Virus record (IMG/VR): IMGVR_UViG_3300044673_000097
Location: 1 to 64,000 of that record
DNA from: a virus
Strand: one strand, 5' to 3'
DNA: 64,000 nt
This document shows, piece by piece, positions 44,174 through 52,108 of this stretch (position 1 is its first letter; every line of letters starts with the position of its first letter). The notes below the pieces were generated by a model. The model saw only the letters and a list, made by a program, of their open reading frames with translations, was not told the DNA's origin and did no database searches. The translations under genes and the position numbers were made by a program.

Positions 44174-44845
44174 GACTACCTGCTCCTCCGGCGGGGCCGG
44201 GATTGGAGACGGCGCCGCACCCTGCGACACCGTAATTGCATTGGTCGTTGTGGCTGCAGTCGCGGGAACGCCGGGGATCTCGACGTAATGACTGCGGGCC
44301 TGGAATTCTCGAAGCTGATTGGCGAGCGTGTTCGGATTGCTCGGCACCGGCACGACGCTGATCTCGACCAGCTCGGCTTCCTCGATGATGAGAACCTCGT
44401 CGGCGTTCGAATTGCCGTCGCGCTTCTCCCATCGGTACTTGAGCGGGACGAATCCGACCGACAGCCCGCGGATGATCTTCTTGACCATCTTGCGGAACAC
44501 CGTTTCGGCCTTGGGCTCGTCGTCGAATTGAAGGTCGGCGATGAGCTGCGAGCCATCGATGCGGGCGACCGTCTTGCCGAGCACGTCCTCGGGCTCTGGC
44601 GAATCCCACCCGCCGGTCTTGTGCGCCCAGATCAGGACGGGATTTCGCAGGTATCGGTCGAGCTTCCAGCCATTGGCCTTGATGATCGAACCGTGCGAAT
44701 CCTCGGTCTCGTCGGACGCGATGCAGCCGCGAATGGTGCGGGCGCCCTCGTCCACCTCGCGCGTGTCGTCCACAGCGACATAGGCGCGCAGGAACGGCTG
44801 AGGCGAGGGCCGATTCGGCTGCGTCGTCGTGGTATCAGCAGGCAT
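43646..44845 (-). CDS. internal-start product: prohead protease plus scaffold (nested)
   Basis: 399 aa if translation begins at the ATG at 44845 (M265 of the long ORF), which follows GAGAGGGAGATTGCA, a good ribosome binding site at proper spacing. It would yield a Mu I-like protease-scaffold free of the gpF domain, as needed for assembly inside the procapsid. Inferred, in frame with and contained in the 663-aa gene. Confidence 0.65.
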   Translation of the reverse strand: MPADTTTTQPNRPSPQPFLRAYVAVDDTREVDEGARTIRGCIASDETEDSHGSIIKANGWKLDRYLRNPVLIWAHKTGGWDSPEPEDVLGKTVARIDGSQLIADLQFDDEPKAETVFRKMVKKIIRGLSVGFVPLKYRWEKRDGNSNADEVLIIEEAELVEISVVPVPSNPNTLANQLREFQARSHYVEIPGVPATAATTTNAITVSQGAAPSPIPAPPEEQVVMPENKSHQVETLPAALAAVLGCQDVDSAVRAIADRDLAVKAATDKATAAEQRAADAESTVAKYREAEERAIVDMVEALIKSGREPESKRDALLVTAKAAPEAFRKLYPAQEEPPRKALLDRVVKPADSTNTQRATAETGESPLNARIAELRKSGLSYMDAYSRALNEYELAKASA

Positions 44846-45637
44846 TGCAATCTCCCTCTCGGGGACAATCAGGCCGAACGCGTACAGCGTCGTGATGCAT
44901 TGACATCGGGCGTGCGCACTCGGCCCGGGCAGCGAGAACGAAAAGCCGATCGGCCGAATCTCTCCGTGGGCCGCACGGCACTTGACGCATGCGTCCGACC
45001 GCGAATCCCAGCGAAGGCACACGACCACGATCGGCTGCTTGCCGTCGCCTTCTGCTCGCGTCTCGGCTCCGTCGAATGCGCGCAGGTCCGATTCGGACTT
45101 CGCCACCTTGAAGCCGAGTGCCGTCGTCGCCGACTCGCTCATTTCCGAGAGCGACGATTCGGCCGCGCGACGACCGTTCGTGTACGCGTTGGTCGCCTCG
45201 GATTCGATGATCGTGTCGGTGTGGTACGCGGCTCGCTCGAAAGCTGCTGCTGCGTCCGACTCGGTTGCCTTCGCAGCGGCCACCATCGATCGAGCTGTCT
45301 CGACGGCGTTGTCGATGTACTGCTCGACATCCGCGGGCGACGGGTCATCGCCGATGCTGATTGCGACGTTCCCGGCGCCGTCACCGATCATCGCTCGCAA
45401 TTCGGCCAGCACGTGGGCCAGGGCAAGCTGGTGAGCCTGCGACCTGGCCGCCTGAATCCGGATTGCGATGGCGCTTCGAAGGCGCTCGTAGACCGTCTCC
45501 GAATCGACGACCTGTGCGAGCGCCTTGTATGCGCGTGCCGTGTCTGCCTTCGCCGACTCGACGGATGCGGCGCACTCGTTGGCGTGCCTCTCCGTCAGCG
45601 CGACCATGCGCGCTCGGATGTCAGCGAGCGTTCCCAT
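43646..45637 (-). CDS. fused head-morphogenesis (gpF), prohead protease and scaffold protein
   Basis: 663 aa in one frame. Residues 1-260 are a Mu gpF/SPP1 gp7-like minor head protein (EATNAYTNGRR, CVKCRAAHGEIRPIGFSFSL, HARCQC). Residues about 280-440 are an HK97-type (U35) prohead protease: H339 in PVLIWAHK, S393 in RGLSVGF, and LVEISVVPVPSNP. Residues 489-663 are an Ala/Glu coiled-coil scaffold. Strong internal ribosome binding sites precede ATG 44845 and ATG 44173, so three nested products are likely. In Mu these are separate genes F, I and Z. Confidence 0.85.
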   Translation of the reverse strand: MGTLADIRARMVALTERHANECAASVESAKADTARAYKALAQVVDSETVYERLRSAIAIRIQAARSQAHQLALAHVLAELRAMIGDGAGNVAISIGDDPSPADVEQYIDNAVETARSMVAAAKATESDAAAAFERAAYHTDTIIESEATNAYTNGRRAAESSLSEMSESATTALGFKVAKSESDLRAFDGAETRAEGDGKQPIVVVCLRWDSRSDACVKCRAAHGEIRPIGFSFSLPGPSAHARCQCITTLYAFGLIVPEREIAMPADTTTTQPNRPSPQPFLRAYVAVDDTREVDEGARTIRGCIASDETEDSHGSIIKANGWKLDRYLRNPVLIWAHKTGGWDSPEPEDVLGKTVARIDGSQLIADLQFDDEPKAETVFRKMVKKIIRGLSVGFVPLKYRWEKRDGNSNADEVLIIEEAELVEISVVPVPSNPNTLANQLREFQARSHYVEIPGVPATAATTTNAITVSQGAAPSPIPAPPEEQVVMPENKSHQVETLPAALAAVLGCQDVDSAVRAIADRDLAVKAATDKATAAEQRAADAESTVAKYREAEERAIVDMVEALIKSGREPESKRDALLVTAKAAPEAFRKLYPAQEEPPRKALLDRVVKPADSTNTQRATAETGESPLNARIAELRKSGLSYMDAYSRALNEYELAKASA

Positions 45638-45648
45638 TCAGGCTCGAA

Positions 45649-46305
45649 TCAGGCCAGCGGCTTGCGCTTGTAGACGAGCTGCACGCGGCTCACGATCACG
45701 TCGTCGGTGCCGAGCGTGCCGTCCTTCGGCTTGATGCTCATGGTGACGTTGGACCCGGTCGCAGCGAGGTTCGCGAGCGCGAGGGTCAGCGAGACTTCCT
45801 GAAGCGTCTTGGCTGCAGCGTCGCCCGTCATCGCCGAGGTATCGCCACCGAAGTCGGCATCGGCGTCATGCAGCGCGCCGACGACGTTGTTGTAGCAAGC
45901 GATGGTGAACTTGGTCGCGTCGCCGACGGTGTTTCCGGTCTTGGACGCCTCGACCTTGAGGTAGGCATTCGCCGTGATGTCCATGTCCGCGGGCATCGTG
46001 AAGCGCGTGAAAACCGCGGTCTGCCCCGCCTGATTGTTCCAGCGAATCCCCATGCACTTCGAATCAGCGAGCGTCACGCCGGGAGCCGACGCGCCCGCAT
46101 TGTCCGCGAACGCAGCCATGGGCGTTCCCGCGGCGAGGATGGCGCCGGTCAGGTCGATGTCGAGCGTCGCGTTCGAGCTCGTCGCGCTCGTCTTGACGTA
46201 CGTCGCAACGGCCTCGAGCTCGCGGGCCATGCGCTCGACCTTGAGCGCGTTGTCTTCGATCTGCCCGAACGAGGGGACCGTAGTCGGGAATCCAGCAGTG
46301 CTCAT
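45649..46305 (-). CDS. uncharacterised beta-rich head-region protein
   Basis: 218 aa. N-terminal helix (GQIEDNALKVERMARELEAVA), then a beta-sandwich (DMDITANAYLKVEASKTG, FTIACYNNVVGAL) ending in VIVSRVQLVYKRKPLA, like carbohydrate-binding or capsid-decoration modules. It sits between the portal and the gpF-type gene, where Mu has none. Likely an accessory virion protein. Confidence 0.55.
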   Translation of the reverse strand: MSTAGFPTTVPSFGQIEDNALKVERMARELEAVATYVKTSATSSNATLDIDLTGAILAAGTPMAAFADNAGASAPGVTLADSKCMGIRWNNQAGQTAVFTRFTMPADMDITANAYLKVEASKTGNTVGDATKFTIACYNNVVGALHDADADFGGDTSAMTGDAAAKTLQEVSLTLALANLAATGSNVTMSIKPKDGTLGTDDVIVSRVQLVYKRKPLA

Positions 46306-47759
46306 TCGTCTTCTCCATCGCCCTCGTCGGGCTGGGTTGAATCGTCCTTCGCGTCGGTGGAGTCGCCCTCCATGTCGGGCATCACCGGCGGGGTATCGCT
46401 CGCAGGCTCATCCGGTTCGACAGGCTCGGGCTCGTCGTCCTCCGGGTCCTTCTCGACGGGCGCCACATAGGCCACGGCCGTGCCGTCCTTGCTCATCACC
46501 ACGTCGCCGGGGACAGCGTGCGGGATTCCGAATCGCTCGGACGCCCACACCGTCGGGACCGGCACGCCCTTGTCGACGAGCCCCGTCACCGTCTCCATCG
46601 CCAGCTTGTCGTCTTCCGCCGGCTCCACCTTCGTGTGGTAGGTCGGCAGGTACTTGTCAGCCGCAGCTCGACCGAAGTTCAGAATCACGAGCGGTCGCAC
46701 AACGAACTGCTGAACAGCCTCGTCCCACGCGCGCCCATCGACGCAGATGATCTCGTCCTGATCCTTGCTCTGCGTCTCGGCCTGCGCACCCTCGCCGCGC
46801 TTGCTCGTGCCCGTGGTCAAGTGACCGCCGAGCACGGCCTCGGATTCCTGCGCGTCGCACAGGTCAATCAGGCCCGTGTGCGGCGTGTTCGATCCAGCCG
46901 TCCCGGATTGCGAGCCCTGCCCTTTGAAGGACAGCGAGAATGCGTCCGAATGGGCGACGGCGCCGAGGCCCGATGCGACCTTCTGCGCCACGCCATGCGC
47001 GTCTTCGATGTCCTGCGCTGAGGCAGTCGTGGAGTTGCCGCTCTTCCACTCGACATCGACGAGCGACTTGCCGCGCGACTCGACGAACACCATCATGTCG
47101 CGCCACGCGAACCTCTTGAACCCCATCGGGTAGGCGATGATTCGCCCGAGGCCTTCGCGCGTCGGGTATTCGTCCGCGAGCTTCGGCTCGAAGATGAAGA
47201 ACTTCCCCTCCCACTGCGGGTCGCCGGGGAAGACGCCCGTCGAATTGCCGTAGCCGTCGCCCACGTACAGGCGGAACTGCTCGTCGTAGTCCAGCCGACG
47301 GTTGTGGATGAACTCGAGTCGGTCGATCAGCCAATCGCCATTGGTGCGCCGCCAGATGAGTTCCCGCGCGGAGACGCCGTAGAAGGTGCCCCACAGGAGC
47401 CCGCGGCAATGCGTCTGCCAATTCGGGATCTGCGCGATGGCCTCCCGTACGAACTGCGCGACCAGCTCTGCGCCTGCGCGGTCAGCCTCGTTGTCCTCCC
47501 CGAACTTCGCCGGCAGAATATCGAAAGGCTTGTTCGCGACAGACGAGAAGCGCTTGGACAGCACCGAGAACGCGTGCGGGTCGCCTTCGAGAAGCTCCCG
47601 CAATACGTCGACGTACGTCTGCCGATCGCCCTGCTCGGCGTACCGCATGGCCGAACCGATTGCGGCCACCGTCGCCCTCGCGCCGTAGTGCACAGGGAAC
47701 CGATCGTTCGGGTCCGGGCGCACATATTGGCGCTCGAGCTGTGCGAGGCGGATGGGCAT
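46302..47759 (-). CDS. portal protein, DUF935 (Mu gp29-like)
   Basis: 485 aa. It carries the DUF935 core: 'D-P-H-A-F-S-V-L-S-K-R' early, then ELIWRRTNGDWLIDRLEFIHNRR, 'Y-P-x-G-F-K-R-F-A-W-R-D-M-M-V-F-V-E-S-R-G' and LGGHLTTGTSKRGEGAQAE. The C-terminal 60 residues are acidic and disordered. Forms the dodecameric DNA gate at the capsid vertex. ATGA-coupled to the gene downstream. Confidence 0.9.
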   Translation of the reverse strand: MPIRLAQLERQYVRPDPNDRFPVHYGARATVAAIGSAMRYAEQGDRQTYVDVLRELLEGDPHAFSVLSKRFSSVANKPFDILPAKFGEDNEADRAGAELVAQFVREAIAQIPNWQTHCRGLLWGTFYGVSARELIWRRTNGDWLIDRLEFIHNRRLDYDEQFRLYVGDGYGNSTGVFPGDPQWEGKFFIFEPKLADEYPTREGLGRIIAYPMGFKRFAWRDMMVFVESRGKSLVDVEWKSGNSTTASAQDIEDAHGVAQKVASGLGAVAHSDAFSLSFKGQGSQSGTAGSNTPHTGLIDLCDAQESEAVLGGHLTTGTSKRGEGAQAETQSKDQDEIICVDGRAWDEAVQQFVVRPLVILNFGRAAADKYLPTYHTKVEPAEDDKLAMETVTGLVDKGVPVPTVWASERFGIPHAVPGDVVMSKDGTAVAYVAPVEKDPEDDEPEPVEPDEPASDTPPVMPDMEGDSTDAKDDSTQPDEGDGEDE

Positions 47760-47768
47760 GGTGTTCGG

Positions 47769-49142
47769 CTATTCGTCGTCAAAGCAGCTTGTGCGAGCGA
47801 AGGTTGAGGCGCGGGATTGGGGCGCCTGCTGAGGGCCGATCATCAGGAACGTCAGCCCCCACACGAGCGCGTCGACGCGGTCTGGTGAGCCGTCATCGTT
47901 GACGGGGTCCCATGCGCACATCTGGTCTTCGAGCTTGGCGAGCACTCCGACGTGGTGCACCCTGCCTTGCTCGTAGAGCGCCGAGATGGGCTCGGCTCGC
48001 GTCATCTTCCCGCGACTCGCGTGCACGCCCTCATACGGGATCGTGTTGCGCGCCGTCCGCACGTTGGACTCGACGAGGTCGCCGCCGTTGTTCGTCTCGC
48101 CGATGACCTTGTCGGCCCTGTGCGAATCGAATGCGGCAACGGCTCGAGCGGCCCATTGCGCCGGGGGAAAGATTCCGGACTTGTCGTCGAGCACGTAGGC
48201 GTGGCCGTCGATGCCGAGGCCCACAACCACGATGCCCGTTTCGTTGCTCTTCGGGTTCGCCGTGACCGCCGGGTCGATCGCTACGACCACCCTGCGCAGC
48301 TCTGGCGCCGTCGCAACCCTGAGCGCGTCAATCCGTGGCCGTTGCCACAGCGCGCCGGGATTGTCTTCGAGCACCTCGGCCTGAAGCTCCTGCCTGCCGA
48401 GTCGCGTCCCCTCGTACTGCCGGATGATGGCATCGAAGAACGCGGGCGCCAGGTTCGATCGATTCTCGTAGGTCGTGCCGCGCGTCACCGCAACGTCATT
48501 GCCGTTGCGAGCGAGCAGCGCCTTGACCAACGGAATCGGCCGGGGGGTCGTCGTGACGATTCCCTGCGGCGTGGCCCCCAATCGGAAGCCGAGTTGCAAT
48601 TGCGTCCACGCGTCGGGATAGCGCCATGACGCCAACTCTTCGGCCCAGAACGCGTCGCACTGCTTGCCGCGGAATCGGTCTGGCTTCTCGGCACTGATGC
48701 ACAATGCCTTCGCGCCGTTCGGCCATTCGACGCGGCCACGATTCGCCACGTACGTCGGCTTGCACCATGGCGAGGCAGTCGCGAGAATCCCCGACTCGCC
48801 TTCGATCATGATGTCGCGCAGGTCGTCCGCAGTCGGCGCGGCGAGAATGATTCTCTTCGCCTTGCCCGTCTCGACCTTCTCGCGAATCCACTCAGCACCG
48901 CACCGGGTCTTGCCGAATCCTCGACCTGCGAGAATCAGCCAGATGACCCACTGCCAATCCGGCGCAATCTGCTTGGGTCGGGCAATCAGCCCGCGCCAAT
49001 CGTACAGGAGCGAACGCGCGACAGCTTCAGGCAGGCTCGCCAGAATCTCCGCCCGCTGGTTCGCCGTCAGGCTTTCCAGCAAGCGCCGCAATTCGCTCGG
49101 CGAGCATGCTTCGGGCATCTTCGATGGGGATGGCGCCACCAT
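47769..49142 (-). CDS. terL: large terminase subunit (Terminase_6)
   Basis: 457 aa. ATPase: Walker A LAGRGFGKT (71-79), Walker B region CDAFWAEEL (D163, E168-E169) and coupling motif TTTPRP. Nuclease: D289 in VVAIDPAV, with conserved ETNNGG and YEGVHASRGKM segments. Powers DNA packaging and cuts concatemers. The N-terminus overlaps the small-terminase gene by about 90-116 bp depending on the start (ATG 49142 or 49118). Confidence 0.93.
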   Translation of the reverse strand: MVAPSPSKMPEACSPSELRRLLESLTANQRAEILASLPEAVARSLLYDWRGLIARPKQIAPDWQWVIWLILAGRGFGKTRCGAEWIREKVETGKAKRIILAAPTADDLRDIMIEGESGILATASPWCKPTYVANRGRVEWPNGAKALCISAEKPDRFRGKQCDAFWAEELASWRYPDAWTQLQLGFRLGATPQGIVTTTPRPIPLVKALLARNGNDVAVTRGTTYENRSNLAPAFFDAIIRQYEGTRLGRQELQAEVLEDNPGALWQRPRIDALRVATAPELRRVVVAIDPAVTANPKSNETGIVVVGLGIDGHAYVLDDKSGIFPPAQWAARAVAAFDSHRADKVIGETNNGGDLVESNVRTARNTIPYEGVHASRGKMTRAEPISALYEQGRVHHVGVLAKLEDQMCAWDPVNDDGSPDRVDALVWGLTFLMIGPQQAPQSRASTFARTSCFDDE

Positions 49143-49506
49143 CGGGGCCGCTCACTTCCTGTTTCGTCGGGGCGTCGAGCCCGAGCAACTTCGCTCGTCG
49201 CTCCATGATCTTCAGGGCCGTCTCGATCTTGCGCGCATCGCCCTTGTCGATGTCTTCGCGCATCGCGACGAGCATGCCGTCGAGCCGCTCCAATTCGATC
49301 TGGCGCAACTCGGCAGCCTTCTCGGCGGATTCCGCTTGCAGCTTCGCGAGTTCATCGGACACGAGCTTGTAGGCCCATCCGACACTGCAGCCCATCTCGG
49401 CGGCGATGTCCCGATACGACAGCCCCTTGACCCGAAGCGCGAATGCCCGCGTGGTCTGCTCTGCAACGGTGCAGGCATTCGGGGTAGTGGCGTTTTTGTC
49501 GGGCAT
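49027..49506 (-). CDS. terS: small terminase-like HTH protein
   Basis: 159 aa. N-terminal HTH (ALRVKGLSYRDIAAEMGCSV), then a long helical oligomerisation region (KLQAESAEKAAELRQIELER, MREDIDKGDARKIETALKIM) and a tail. The layout is that of DNA-recognising small terminases. It overlaps the 5' end of terL in another frame. The ribosome binding site is weak. Confidence 0.75.
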   Translation of the reverse strand: MPDKNATTPNACTVAEQTTRAFALRVKGLSYRDIAAEMGCSVGWAYKLVSDELAKLQAESAEKAAELRQIELERLDGMLVAMREDIDKGDARKIETALKIMERRAKLLGLDAPTKQEVSGPDGGAIPIEDARSMLAERIAALAGKPDGEPAGGDSGEPA

Positions 49507-49924
49507 TGTTCACGCCGTAGACGGCGTTCATAGTGACTCCCGCCCTCAAACCCCAGCACCGGGCCGGGATTGGTAGCGAGAGTCGAACCAAAAGCCCGCC
49601 GAGAGAGCGCATCGTCGAGAGGCGCGGCGGGATGACAGGAAGGCCCCGCCAGCGATTAGACCAGCGAGGCAGGCATCGCGAATCCGCGTGTGGAGGCGGA
49701 CTCCCCGGCGTGCGCGAAACGCGCTCGGCGTGCTGCGGGGCCTTGAAGAGCAGCCCCGAGGATTTGCAGACCGGGAGGTATCGGTCGCGGGTGCCGGGGC
49801 AGTCCACCCGTGGGCGAGCAAGGGGAGTCGCACCGAGAGACTTTGGCTACGCGTCGAGCGTAGGCGTCCTGTGGAGTTGCCGAACAATTCGTAACGCGCA
49901 AGTCTTCTACCTCGCGTGCGCGCG
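49507..49924. other. 418-bp non-coding gap before the packaging genes
   Basis: No convincing gene on either strand. The minus strand has tRNA-like fragments (GGTTCGACTCTCGC near 49580, GGTCTGCAAATCC near 49765, GGTCTAATCGCTGG near 49660), but none folds into a full cloverleaf. Likely roles are the late promoter region and/or pac/cos site beside the terminase; no element is certain. Confidence 0.4.
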
Positions 49925-50338
49925 CTAACTAACTTCCGACGCGGCAGCGTCGTCCGATCCATTCCGGGCCTTCCTCGCTCGGTAAGCCTTCTGCTTGCAC
50001 GACGGCTTGCAGTATTCCGCCACCCTCCCCGGCCGATCGTGCCGAACCCTGTCGAGCGGGTTGCCGCACCCTTTGCACGTGACGTGCTCGACAACGATCG
50101 CGTCACTGCGGTTCTTCTTCAGCGCGTGGCGCTCGCGGTCTTTCCTGGCTTGGTCGTCCCGCGCGATGTGGGCGTGCATCTCGATTCTCGCCGCCCCAGA
50201 CACGGCTTCGAAGTCCTCCCGGCATGGGCTCGCCGGGACGTTGTCATCGGCGTGCTCGGTGATCTCGGCGAACATGCAGTTGACCTCCGCCCACCGAACG
50301 AACTCCCTGTCGAGCGCGGTCATCGCTTTCGGATTCAT
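49925..50338 (-). CDS. zinc-ribbon phage protein
   Basis: 137 aa. The C-terminal CKGCGNPLDRVRHDRPGR...YCKPSCKQKAYRARKAR is the CxxCG...CxxxCxxxAYR ribbon found in many small phage proteins near lysis or terminase regulators. Start fixed by ATGA overlap. DNA or RNA binding is inferred. Confidence 0.65.
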   Translation of the reverse strand: MNPKAMTALDREFVRWAEVNCMFAEITEHADDNVPASPCREDFEAVSGAARIEMHAHIARDDQARKDRERHALKKNRSDAIVVEHVTCKGCGNPLDRVRHDRPGRVAEYCKPSCKQKAYRARKARNGSDDAAASEVS

Positions 50339-50982
50339 GCCGCCACCTGCTTCGATGCCGTCCGATACGATGCGAGCGCGCGCTCGAGCTGCTCCTGTGC
50401 CTCGACGACGATCGCGGCGAGCACCTCCCGGCCATCATCGGACGTGGCGAGGAACAAGAGCCAGTCGCGCACCGTCGATCGCCCATGGACCGGCGGCTTG
50501 CGCTTGGGCTTGATCATCGGCTTCGATCGCTCACGATGCCCGATGGCTTGGCGCTTCTCGAGATCGGCGCGGCGGCGTTCCCATGCCTTGCGGCTTTCCG
50601 ATGACGCTTTGAGGTGGGAAGAGATGGCGCCCTTCTGCGCGCAGGCAAGCGACAACGAGACGGCGCCGTTGCCCATCGTCACCACGTCGCCGAATTGCAA
50701 CTCCAAGATCTTGCGGTCGTGCGCTGACACGAGAGCAAGGCGGGCATGAATCTCGCGAGCTCGTTCCCACGATGCGAGGCGCTCGTCGGTGGCGCCGTCG
50801 TCGCGGGTGCCTTGTCGGGTTTCGTGGGGGTGGATTTGGCCTTCCTGCGCCGGGCCACACAGGGCCATTCGGTGCATGGCGGACTCGAATCCGCTGAAGG
50901 TTGAGCGGCATCCGCAGGCGGCTTCGGCCTGCTGGAAGTACCAGCCGAGATCTACAATCGCTGTCGAAGTGTCCCAATCCAT
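50335..50982 (-). CDS. hypothetical protein, possible late regulator
   Basis: 215 aa from the ATG at 50982, preceded by GGGGAGGTGG. Helical with LALVSAHDRKILELQFGDVV near residue 90 (resembling a sigma-region-4 or antiterminator helix) and a basic C-terminal half. Last regulatory-looking gene before the late block, so a late-transcription role is plausible but unproven. Confidence 0.55.
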   Translation of the reverse strand: MDWDTSTAIVDLGWYFQQAEAACGCRSTFSGFESAMHRMALCGPAQEGQIHPHETRQGTRDDGATDERLASWERAREIHARLALVSAHDRKILELQFGDVVTMGNGAVSLSLACAQKGAISSHLKASSESRKAWERRRADLEKRQAIGHRERSKPMIKPKRKPPVHGRSTVRDWLLFLATSDDGREVLAAIVVEAQEQLERALASYRTASKQVAA

Positions 50983-51082
50983 CTTGCCACCTCCCCGGAT
51001 CCCGTCCGGAGTTTTCGCTTGCCTTCCCGCTTTCGGTCGGGCACGCTTTCTGTGGCAGCGGGGGACGCTGCGGATTGTCGAG

Positions 51083-51104
51083 GGCCACTCTTGGCGGGGT
51101 GGCC
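51083..51104 (-). terminator. hairpin, possible terminator
   Basis: Perfect 6-bp stem GGCCAC/GTGGCC with a 10-nt GC-rich loop, just downstream (minus strand) of the repeat array and upstream of the gene starting at 50982. Flanked by short TTCT on the plus side only. Confidence 0.4.
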
Positions 51105-51158
51105 TTCTCGCTATTTCGTCATCCTATTCCACCCGGCGGCAATCGCCTTGTCAGTCAT

Positions 51159-51331
51159 CCTGCATCCAATCCAAGGCCGCGCATTGCAGCGACACCGCGC
51201 GGGAGTCAATCCGCCTGAGGCTCGCACTGCATCCCATAACCTTCCCACCGTGCATTGCAGCATCGACCCAGCGACCTGCGCAGCGGCGTCTCGTTCCTGC
51301 ACCCCATGGCGCTCCCGCACACGCATTGCTG
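51159..51331 (-). CRISPR. candidate degenerate CRISPR array downstream of the Cas12f-like operon
   Basis: Read on the minus strand, three repeats at 51296-51331, about 51225-51260 and 51159-51189 begin C-(T/A)-G-C-A-A-T-G-C and end G-(A/G)-T-G-C-A-G. Their GCATTGC cores lie at 51181, 51252 and 51323, exactly 71 bp apart. Spacers are 35-37 bp. The ends are inverted repeats (CTGCA..TGCAG), like Cas12f-type direct repeats, which start GTTGCA and end TGCAAC. Repeat centres diverge. More degraded copies may extend to 51468 (another GCATTGCAG at 51460). No gene fits this 541-bp gap. Confidence 0.5.
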
Positions 51332-51523
51332 CGGGTGTCGTAGGACGCACGCGGTTCCAATGCGTTGCGAGATGGTCTGCGAGCGGTACTGATCCGCGAC
51401 CCGTTGCCGGACCGCTTGGCTGTGGACCGCTCGCGGGTTGGCGAGCCAAACGCCTTTGGGCATTGCAGTATGCCCACGATGCCCCGCCAGACGAACAGAT
51501 TGTGCAGGGCTTCGTCATCGAAT

Positions 51524-52108
51524 TCACGCCGCAGGCTTGTGGAGCAATCCGTTGAGACGCTCGATCTCCGCCTTGAGTTCCCCGTTCTCCCTCTCGAGTT
51601 CCTTGACCCTCTCCTTGAGCCTTTCGACCTCCGATTGCTCCCGCGCTTCCTTGCGCACGGCCTTGACTTCCTGGCACGGCTTGCGCGCTTCGGGCGCAAC
51701 GTCGCGTACGATCTGGCGGACCTTCGGCAATCCAGGCGAGCACCCTTCCTTGTCGATGTGGTGCTTGATTGCGGCGACCAGTTCCGCCTTGCGGGCGGGA
51801 GTCGATACCACAGCGGGATGAATCATCGCATGCGCCGCATCGGGGCCGACCAACTTCGCCACCTCGATTCCGTATTCGTCGATCTGCCTGCACACGTGGT
51901 TGTACTGGTGCAGACCGATCACGTTCGGAAACTCGCGCGTCAGGAATGCTGAGAACGTGGCGTGCTGCCCGAGCTTCCACGTGCCCTCTTCCTCGATTGC
52001 CCGGAGCTGCACAAACACGTCAACGCCTGCGCTGTGCCACGTTGCCAGCAGCCCACGGACGCGATCGACAATCCCCTTGTACGCTCGCTCGTCGCTCTTC
52101 TTGCTCAT
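51524..52108 (-). CDS. coiled-coil protein coupled to the Cas12f-like gene
   Basis: 194 aa from the ATG at 52108, overlapping the effector's stop (ATGA). Residues 1-100 are helical with WKLGQHATFSAFLTREFPNV. The C-terminal 40 residues form a strong leucine zipper (VERLKERVKELERENGELKA...). It is probably a dimer. Co-translation suggests an accessory subunit or regulator of the RNA-guided protein. No known family. Confidence 0.65.
   Translation of the reverse strand: MSKKSDERAYKGIVDRVRGLLATWHSAGVDVFVQLRAIEEEGTWKLGQHATFSAFLTREFPNVIGLHQYNHVCRQIDEYGIEVAKLVGPDAAHAMIHPAVVSTPARKAELVAAIKHHIDKEGCSPGLPKVRQIVRDVAPEARKPCQEVKAVRKEAREQSEVERLKERVKELERENGELKAEIERLNGLLHKPAA

Noticed and set aside
49540-49840. 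Possible tRNA genes on the minus strand (GGTTCGACTC, CTGCAAATCC and similar motifs)
   Set aside because: T-arm and anticodon-arm-like strings do not pair into 5-bp stems with correct spacing, and no acceptor stem or CCA end fits.
51019-51555. Plus-strand open frame across the repeat-containing gap
   Set aside because: Low-complexity composition, no ribosome binding site, and the 71-bp repeats shift frame, so it is not a credible protein gene.
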